64,000 bases of DNA, taken from Dichetophora obliterata (taxonomy: Eukaryota; Arthropoda; Insecta; Diptera; Sciomyzidae). This document shows positions 55,391 to 64,000 of this stretch, piece after piece. The translations under genes were made by a program, and so were the position numbers. The notes beneath the pieces were generated by a model. That model searched no databases and was not told the origin of the DNA. It was given only the letters and a program-made list of their open reading frames with translations. Within the stretch, counting starts at the first letter, position 1. Every line of letters begins with the position of its first letter. The DNA is taken from contig OY986437.1 in the NCBI GenBank assembly GCA_963920525.1, positions 100,938,138-101,002,137 on the forward strand, written 5' to 3'.

Positions 55391-55530
55391 GCTGCGGGGA
55401 GCCTCAGGGATCAGTCCTTGGCCCACTGCTCTTCTCTTTATTCGTAAATGACATTTTTGCAGCTACACATATTCGTCAATGCATGTTTATGCTGATGACG
55501 TTCAGAATTACGTAAATTGAATCATTTAGG
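55391..55530 (+). pseudogene. LINE reverse transcriptase fragment
   Basis: The plus strand encodes CGEPQGSVLGPLLFSLFVND and, after a frame change near 55475, YADDVQNYVN. These are the PQGS..GPLLF and YADD active-site blocks of a Jockey/CR1-like non-LTR reverse transcriptase; the two aspartates of YADD bind catalytic metal. Only about 45 codons remain, with one indel. It may belong to the same family as the C-terminus at 59.5 kb, but the distance and insertions prevent a link. Confidence 0.85.
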
Positions 55531-55668
55531 TTAGGGGTGTCCAAAGTCGCTCGTACGGGCGTTTTGCCCGACAGCATACGCTGGATTAATTCGGCGGTAA
55601 AAGAAACGAGGGACATGCACCAAGAAAATGAGATAGAGCGTAAGGAAAAGGGCCATTTATATCGTAAG

Positions 55669-56072
55669 CAGTGTTGCCAGGAAAATTTTGAGCCTAATGT
55701 TTAAGCTTAAAAAAGGAAATAGTTTAAAAAATACACAACTGCTATTTTTTATCAGTTTATCAGATTAATCAGTTTATCAAACATATTGATTGATTTCTAA
55801 AAGCAATGTATTGCTGCATATATAGTTAATAACAACTATATTTTTTTAAATTTTATGTACAGAAAATTTGAAATAAATTGATAAAATTTTATTTATATTT
55901 AATTGAATAAAGGTATTTTTGATAATTTTTTCAAAATTTTTAAATAAAGGTCAATATTGCGCTTTATTAATAAAAAAAGTAGTAGCTAAAAATAGGTATG
56001 CTCTAAAATAAGCTAAAAATTAGCTAGGAGTTAAAACACAATTTTCGAAAAAATAAGCTGAATCTAGCACTG
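55669..56072. mobile_element. Probable hAT-type MITE
   Basis: The ends are CAGTGTTGCCAGG at the left and, read inward, CAGTGCTAGATTC at the right. The flanks ATCGTAAG and ATGGTTAG agree at 6 of 8. The identification rests on the CAGTG ends and the worn 8-bp duplication. Confidence 0.5.
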
Positions 56073-56329
56073 ATGGTTAGTGTGAGAGTCTGCTTTACGA
56101 AATTCATAATTGAATGAATGCAGGGTTAATGAATACAGGTTTACCACATTTTTATTATTAAATATTTAAATTTTATAAATGTAAGCTAAATATCTTTTAA
56201 AAGTTTTAAAACTATCTTTTAACTTACACCTAGTGTGTAAAATCAAATTGAGTTAAACAATATTGTGGTTTTAAAATTGCTTTTTTTAACTACTTTTACA
56301 TTCTTAATTTACTTCAAGTAAAATCGCGA

Positions 56330-56513
56330 TATCACAGTAAATTTTTTTCGCTCACTTTTAGACAGTAGAAGGTAGAAAAAAGTGAACTTGCGAATCTGAA
56401 AAATTAAATTTTTCATTTTTCATGAAAATTCTATGGAAAATTAAAAATAAAAATTTGCAGATTTGCAAGTTCACTTTTGTAACGACGATATATATAAAGA
56501 AATTTACTGTGAA
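56330..56513. mobile_element. Small palindromic MITE, ends TCACAGTAAATTT
   Basis: TCACAGTAAATTT at the left and its complement at the right enclose further pairs (AAAGTGAACTTGC and GCAAGTTCACTTT). The length is about 184 bp. Confidence 0.65.
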
Positions 56514-56586
56514 AACGTGGCTTCAAAAATTAAAATTATTTTGTTTGTTTTTAATTTAAGTACAACAACATATTTGTATTGCTTTA

Positions 56587-56673
56587 TTATATCGTCGTTG
56601 GGAGTGCAATACCGCGTATGAGTATATGAAAACGTTCGGCGGATACGCGGTATTGCACGCGCAACGACGATAT
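56587..56673. repeat. Inverted repeat with TATCGTCGTTG and GCAATACCGCGTAT arms
   Basis: The complements ATACGCGGTATTGC and CAACGACGATA follow after a spacer of about 23 bases. It may be the end pair of a small element; TAACGACGATATA also occurs near 56480. Confidence 0.65.
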
Positions 56674-57293
56674 GGCAATTTAAAAATGAGCTACTCAGTG
56701 CAACAGTGGCCCAACCCACAAAATCGAAATCAGGTTAGCAAAACTGTTTCGCTTTCTTTTCGTACATTTTATTACACTAGTCAGCGCAATAATGTTTTAT
56801 TTGTGGCTGGACTCACGATTGCGCTGACAAGCTCTTTAAAGAGTACTACAAATTTAAGCCGAAGCTTGGCTTGCAAAGTCAGTAACAATTTTTTTAATAT
56901 TTCTTTCAATTTCGCACTATAGAGAAAAGGCGCATTATTGGTCCAAAGCTCATATCAGAATTTTAGCTTTTCAGACGGGAGTTTTGCATTTTTTTTTTGG
57001 CATTTTCATTATAGAAAATAGGAGCGCGCAGGAGAATGTGCTTCCAATCCTGCTATTATTTTGGAATAAAACCTGCTGAAAACGGCTCTATGAAATAAGG
57101 CCCCAGGAAATAAGGCCCCAAACTACAAATGAAATAAGTCCCCAAACATTTCTATACAAAACAACAACACAATTAAATGGGATGTTATTTCCTATTTTTG
57201 GGCTTTATTTCATTTTACTCTTGGGGCATTATTTCATAATGAAATAGATATTATGGTAATGAGATATTATGGTAATGATAAATGATATAAAAG

Positions 57294-58089
57294 GGCTCTG
57301 CGCAAAATGGTCCCAGGAAAAATGGCCACAAAATAAAAAATGAAAAAGGGCCCAAATTTGGGGTATTTTTTCAATATGAAATATTGCCCCACCACTTAAA
57401 ATGAAATTTGGCCCCAAACTGAAATGAAAAAGACCCCAAATTCTTTCTGACAAAATTTTATTGAGGAATTAATTTTTATGAGGAAAAATATTAAACATAT
57501 AAATTTAATGTATAACTTTAGGTATAAAGTAAGTTAAGTTTAAGTAAGTCTTTGGAGAACTTATCATTCTGGAATCATACATGGAAGAGGTATATTATTT
57601 TAATTTTGAATGCATAACGTGCATTTATGAAAATTTTTCTAGGTTTTTCATATTTTAATAAAATGGTTTGCCCTTGTACGGAATGCTAAAAACAACATTT
57701 CGTACAAGGGCAAATCATTTTATCATAATGCACTGATCAACTGAGGCTTGCTTGCTTAACACTTATAATCGACCACTTCTTTTTTCTAGTTTTAATGATG
57801 TAAAATCACATTAACTAATAAATACCGTTAAAAATTCAGCTAAACATAACAAATTATTAGAGAATCTTCTAATTAAAAAAAAAGAAAAATGACCTCTATA
57901 AAAATTTTAAATTTTGTGTCTGATTTCATTATGGAAAATAGCCCCACACCAAAAGAGGAAAAATGGCCTACAAAACAAAAAGAAAATATGGCCCCAATTT
58001 TTCGTGTTGTTGTATTCAATATAACATTTGGGGACTTTTTCATTTTTTATTTTGGGGCCATTTTTCCTGGGGCCATTTTGCGCAGAGCC
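57294..58089. mobile_element. Foldback element B, related to A and nested in it
   Basis: The ends are GGCTCTGCGCAAAATGG and its complement, followed inward by CCCAGGAAAAATGGCC and AAAATAAAAAATGAAAAAG. The arms contain AAATGGCCCC-type units. The flanks TATAAAAG and AATAAAAG agree at 7 of 8. The GGCTCT terminus and the CCCAGGAAA step are shared with element A. The chance frames at 57229-57453 and 57889-58155 follow the arms. The centre (57430-57880) is not repetitive apart from a small hairpin. Confidence 0.85.
57660..57723. repeat. Hairpin with 26-base arms inside element B
   Basis: AAAATGGTTTGCCCTTGTAC at the left pairs with GTACAAGGGCAAATCATTTT at the right. The arms span 26 bases with two non-Watson-Crick positions and a loop of about 10 bases. 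Confidence 0.75.
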
Positions 58090-59152
58090 AATAAAAGCAT
58101 TAATATATGGGGTGTTATTTTGATTTTTGTGGCCTTATTTAATTTTTTAAATTAGGGCTTTATTTCATTGCAAAATAGGCCACCAAAAATTTCAACACTC
58201 CTTGAGGGTCAGACTTGGATACGGTTGATATAACAACTTTTCGCTTTTTGTTATTTAAAATCTATTTCAAATTTTTCAATTAAAAAATTTTTAAAAAATA
58301 TGTCAAGTTTTGATATTTTTGCTGCGTAGTGAGAACATAATAAAAAAATTATAAAATAAAATTAATTGTGAAAAATTTCATGGTAAAAGAAGGACCAGTG
58401 AACATGACTTCGATCAAAAAATGATATATAAAATAAAAATCCACTTATAAAACTATAACAAAATATGAATAACGGCAAGACACCTGTAAAGCAAGAGTTT
58501 ACTTTTTGGCGGAAGGAAAATTTAACGACGTTCACACTTCACAAGATATCTTACGAGTAGGAACTTAAATTGGACTCTATAAAGTAACAAAGTTTTCTTA
58601 ATAACTACATATTTGTAAATTAAGATAGATATACAAAGCAATAATTATTTTATTTTATTATTGAGCTTATATGATGCACAAGCGATTTGGATAACAAATT
58701 AATAAAAATATTTAGTACAGGGGAATACTATTTTTTCAAATTCTGTATAAGATTAATGAATTCTTAAAGTTATTAATTCATTAATGTCTACAAATAAAAA
58801 TCTTAACAATTTTGGGGTGTTTTCATTTATTGTGGGGTAATTCTTCATACGTTTTGGGGTGTTATTTCTATAATATTGGGGTATTTTTTCCCAATGAAAC
58901 TATACCCCAATTTTGGCATATTTGACTTTGGGTCCTTATTGCATCATGTTAGGGTTAATTTCATAAGAAGTTGTTCTGCCCAATTTTGGGGCCTTATTTC
59001 ATTTTAGGTTGGGGCTTTATTTCGTCGAATCAGGGCTTTATTTCGTAGGGTGTTATTTCATAATGCAATAAAGCCCCATATTTGGGGCCTTATTTCGTTT
59101 CTGTTTTGGGGCCTTATTTCCTGGGGCCTTATTTCAGAGAGCCGCTGAAAAC

Positions 59153-59500
59153 AAGCGAATACTTTATATTTTTTTTCTTATCTTTCAAGGAACCTTAGCT
59201 TAAGTTGGTTTTCCAATGCAGTTACTTCCTCAGCATATTGTGAAATGTTCAAATCTTGAGATTAAGAAAGCGTTTCAAGGCAAGGAAAACAATTACAATT
59301 ATATTCTCCAAGTTAGTGGTTCCAAAAAACGAATTTTTGACTGAACATTTTAATTTAATTGTTCATTTCATAAAATAACTTTGTTTTTTTACATTAAAGT
59401 CAAATTTAAAGAAAAAGTTTTCTAAAATCTTTTAACGGGTTCTGTACATCTACGCTCTTCATCCTTTCAAAATTTTCCGCTCCATTTTCTCTTTTACCCC
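59153..59500. other. AT-rich DNA, nothing recognised
   Basis: This is a spacer between foldback element A and the LINE remnant. Confidence 0.5.
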
Positions 59501-59519
59501 TGAAATCATCCAGCAGACG

Positions 59520-60140
59520 ACAAAGTGCACTGCCTGCCCTCTGTCGACGCACTGGCAAGAATTCTGGAAGGACCTAATTTAGCTCAATCAAAAAACTGTA
59601 TACTTGAATGCGATACAATAAGCTACTCTAATGCCAGGAATTGCATATTTCTACAAAAACTCATACTTAAACCGCAAAACTCCTTTCTACTTATTTATAA
59701 AACTGCAATTTAGTCGGTTTACAAGAAGCCAAGCATTAATTATACCTATTTTTAACCTTCTTGACTGCACAAGACTATTCTGTTTTATGGCGTTCGATTA
59801 TGGAATTCATTGACTAGTTGATTAAAGTCCATAGCATCAAACATACTTTTCTAATATGCTATTTTTAGGAACTTTTTATCAATTAAAACTTAAGATAAAT
59901 GTCAGTTCTCTAGCTCTATATCACTCACTCTCTCTTTCTAGTTATTTTTTATTTTAGTGTTCTCAGTCTTATGAATTTACATTAGTTCTTACATTTAAGT
60001 TTAAAAAAAAATTAATTTATCTTTGATTTTAGTCAAAATGTTTTATTATACGTTGTATTAAAATTTTGTCTTTAAACTTTGTCCTAAAAAAGAACAGAGT
60101 TCTTACTGTACTCCTATAACAAACGCGCATTAATAATAAC
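59520..60140 (+). pseudogene. LINE C-terminus and 3' end (copy 2)
   Basis: The plus strand near 59775 encodes ILFYGVRLWNSLTS, a stop, then LKSIASNILF, a stop, YAIFRNFLSIKT and a stop. A FYGV.LWNSLP.....S...FK pattern is the usual C-terminus of Jockey/CR1-like LINE reverse transcriptase proteins. The following 3' untranslated part matches 1645-2008 (CTCTATAT, TCTTATGAATTTACATT, AGTTCTTACTGTACT) and ends in short TAA-type repeats near 60130. Upstream frames at 59525-59813 are broken, so the copy is 5'-truncated and mutated. Confidence 0.65.
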
Positions 60141-60538
60141 AATTAATAACAATGCTTTTGGATTGTTTTTAAAATTTGCTACATGCATATATAACATTCC
60201 TCACAAATTTTTCTAAAATATTGCATCGTTTTTATTCGGCAAAAAATATTCAACGCTAGAATACAGCAAAAGCTTTGTTATAGATTATTTTTAAAATAAG
60301 CTTTGTACAATATCACAAGCATTAACTAGGGTCAGTTGTTGAAATATTTTTTATGTCTGTGTACATTAGAGCTTGCTTGTGTGTGTAAGTGCATTTATAG
60401 GTGCTTGCCTCATAGCTACGTGATTTTAATGCATATCTGAGATGGCTTTATAATGCAACTGTATCTGTTGATCTCTTCCCAGTTGGAAAAGGAGCCTTTC
60501 TGTCTGCAACATTCCTCGGAAGGACAGGAGACATTCTC
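60141..60538. other. AT-rich DNA, nothing recognised
   Basis: No ORF or repeat was recognised before the inverted repeat. Confidence 0.5.
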
Positions 60539-60832
60539 GCTCCATACCCGCTTATATCTTTTTGTATAGGCATGTCCTAGGCCGGCATGTCTGCTAAATG
60601 AACTGCCGTAGCAGCAATACAGCATGCATCTTTTGGTATGAATGCAGAAGGTATACATGTCTCCCACATGAACTGCCTTAGCAGCAATACTGCATGCACC
60701 TCTCGGCATTAATGCTGCATTCATACCATGAGATGCATGCTACATTGCTGCTATGGCAGTTAATTTGACTGACATGCCGGCCTAGGATATGCCAATAGAA
60801 AAAAAGATATAAGCGGGTATGGAGAAGAGCTA
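60539..60832. repeat. Inverted repeat with three copies of a GCAGCAATA motif
   Basis: CTCCATACCCGCTTATATCT and CCTAGGCCGGCATGTC in the left arm have complements in the right arm (GACATGCCGGCCTAGG, AGATATAAGCGGGTATGGAG). AACTGCC.TAGCAGCAATA followed by GCATGCA occurs at about 60601 and 60671, and as its complement at about 60727-60760. A minus-strand frame of 102 codons crosses it and is an artefact. Confidence 0.7.
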
Positions 60833-60979
60833 TTGTTGCTATCAAAAGTGCTTCAACGAAAACACAAAGTTTCGGCGCATTACAACAATCATGAAAATAT
60901 TGAAATTGTTTTAACTTTAAATTACCCGGAATTTTGCATAAGCAAACATAATACTTTATTATGATACAGTTGTTATAAT

Positions 60980-61599
60980 TAGTGTCCGACCGAAACCGAA
61001 ATTTTGGCCGAAACCGAAACTGCTTATTAATATGAAAACTTAAGTTTTTACTAATAATGTTTTTTTATTAAAAGGAAACAAAAGTACTTTCAGGCACGCA
61101 AGAAAAAAAATTTAATATAAAAAAGTAGTACTTGAGTATTGAAACTTAGAATAATTAATTTAAGTTTACTATAATAATAAATAAGATCATTTTTATTTTA
61201 TTTTTTATAACAAAAGTATTGCAAAAGTATCTTCCGTACACACTCAAAATAGTATGACCTACAATGTGCATTTTTATAGAACTACCAAACAAAGTATTTT
61301 TGTTTCTTCAAAGGTTTAATATTGCAAAAATATAAATATTTCGTTTTCTTTACCTTCCATTCGTTTTCTTTACCATTCCACACATACAGAATTCGTTCGG
61401 AAGTTTAATTATCAATTGTTGGCTTCAGTACCTATAAAACTTCAATATTAATTTTAATAGATATGATAAAATCGAAAATAATAGCATCGAACACATAAAA
61501 TTACTGACAAATTTGACAGTAACAGACAGACAGAAACTGACAAAAAAGGCCGAAACTGGCCGTAACCGAAACCGAAACCGAATATTCGGTCGGACACTA
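60980..61599. mobile_element. hAT-type MITE inserted in a LINE 3' end
   Basis: The ends are TAGTGTCCGACCGAAACCG and, read inward from the right, TAGTGTCCGACCGAATATTC, with CCGAAACCGAAA repeats on both sides. The flanks GTTATAAT (60972-60979) and GTTATTAT (61600-61607) agree at 7 of 8. No transposase was seen. The element interrupts sequence that continues into the AGTTCTTACTGTACT LINE end. Confidence 0.85.
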
Positions 61600-61607
61600 G
61601 TTATTAT

Positions 61608-61683
61608 ACTTATATTGAATGTTTTTTTATTGTGCTATAAAATAACGTAGTTCTTACTGTACTGATGCTTTTTGTTAATAAAC
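61608..61683 (+). mobile_element. LINE 3' end (copy 3) leading into the AAT array
   Basis: AATGTTTTTTTATTGTGCTA, AACGTAGTTCTTACTGTACT and a CAATAATAAT tail match the ends of copies 1 and 2. The giant AAT array starts where the TAA tail should be. Confidence 0.7.

Positions 61684-64000
<2,317 letters not shown>

Larger units (their letters stand above)
57084..59143. mobile_element. Foldback element A with GGCCCC-rich subrepeat arms and 9-bp target duplication
   Basis: GCTGAAAAC flanks it exactly (57075-57083 and 59144-59152). The ends are GGCTCTATGAAATAAGGCCC and, read inward from the right, GGCTCTCTGAAATAAGGCCC, followed on both sides by CAGGAAATAAGGCCCCAAA. Further in, GAAATAA(G)GCCCC units repeat at loose 20-40 base spacing, more extensively in the right arm (58810-59140). 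The architecture and the 9-bp duplication resemble Drosophila FB elements. A related element B sits inside. No transposase was seen. Confidence 0.88.

Overview
This window looks like intergenic or heterochromatin-like DNA from an insect, most likely a higher fly (Diptera). The inference rests on very high A+T content, absence of bacterial-type operons, a mauritiana-type mariner, an RTE-clade LINE of the type common in fly genomes, hAT and Tc3-like relics, and a short TTAGG-type run of the sort scattered through fly genomes. I found no convincing host protein-coding gene. Almost every reported open reading frame is a chance ORF in AT-rich DNA. The single intact long gene is a mariner transposase (43231-44268, minus strand, 345 codons from its ATG).

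Layout. 0-9 kb: AT-rich DNA with a small foldback repeat, a LINE 3' end with a TAA tail, minisatellites, TA-flanked MITE-like elements and two tRNA-like SINE units. 9.2-11.3 kb: a decayed hAT element with an exact 8-bp target duplication and a second foldback nested in it. 12.8-28 kb: MITEs and long palindromes, including a hAT-type palindrome built from ATTCATT simple repeats (14.1-15.4 kb), a 3.1-kb inverted-repeat structure (17.5-20.6 kb) and a nearly perfect 856-bp palindrome with a tRNA-like core (26.7-27.5 kb). 28.3-29.4 and 32.3-33.5 kb: two hAT relics, each with an exact 8-bp target duplication. 33.7-40.6 kb: a 6.9-kb foldback transposon whose long inverted arms are made of about 167-bp subrepeats. 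It holds a 244-bp minisatellite with a two-unit higher-order pattern and carries a dead DD41D mariner inside its left half. 41-42.9 kb: another hAT relic. 43.15-44.45 kb: the intact mariner. 46-54 kb: MITEs, dispersed repeats with ACAA tails, an RTE LINE fragment broken by Tc3-like pieces that retain a short intron, and a tRNA-derived SINE. 55-64 kb: a LINE reverse-transcriptase fragment, two related foldback elements nested one in the other (57.1-59.1 kb) with GGCCCC-rich subrepeat arms, LINE 3' ends, a hAT MITE, and at least 2.3 kb of pure AAT microsatellite running off the window end.

How the parts relate. The window is a nest of transposons within transposons. Autonomous-type relics (hAT, mariner, Tc3, RTE, other LINEs) are outnumbered by non-autonomous foldback elements and MITEs that such transposases could mobilise. 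The foldback elements with subrepeat-filled arms, all bounded by target-site duplications or terminal inverted repeats, are the most unusual content.
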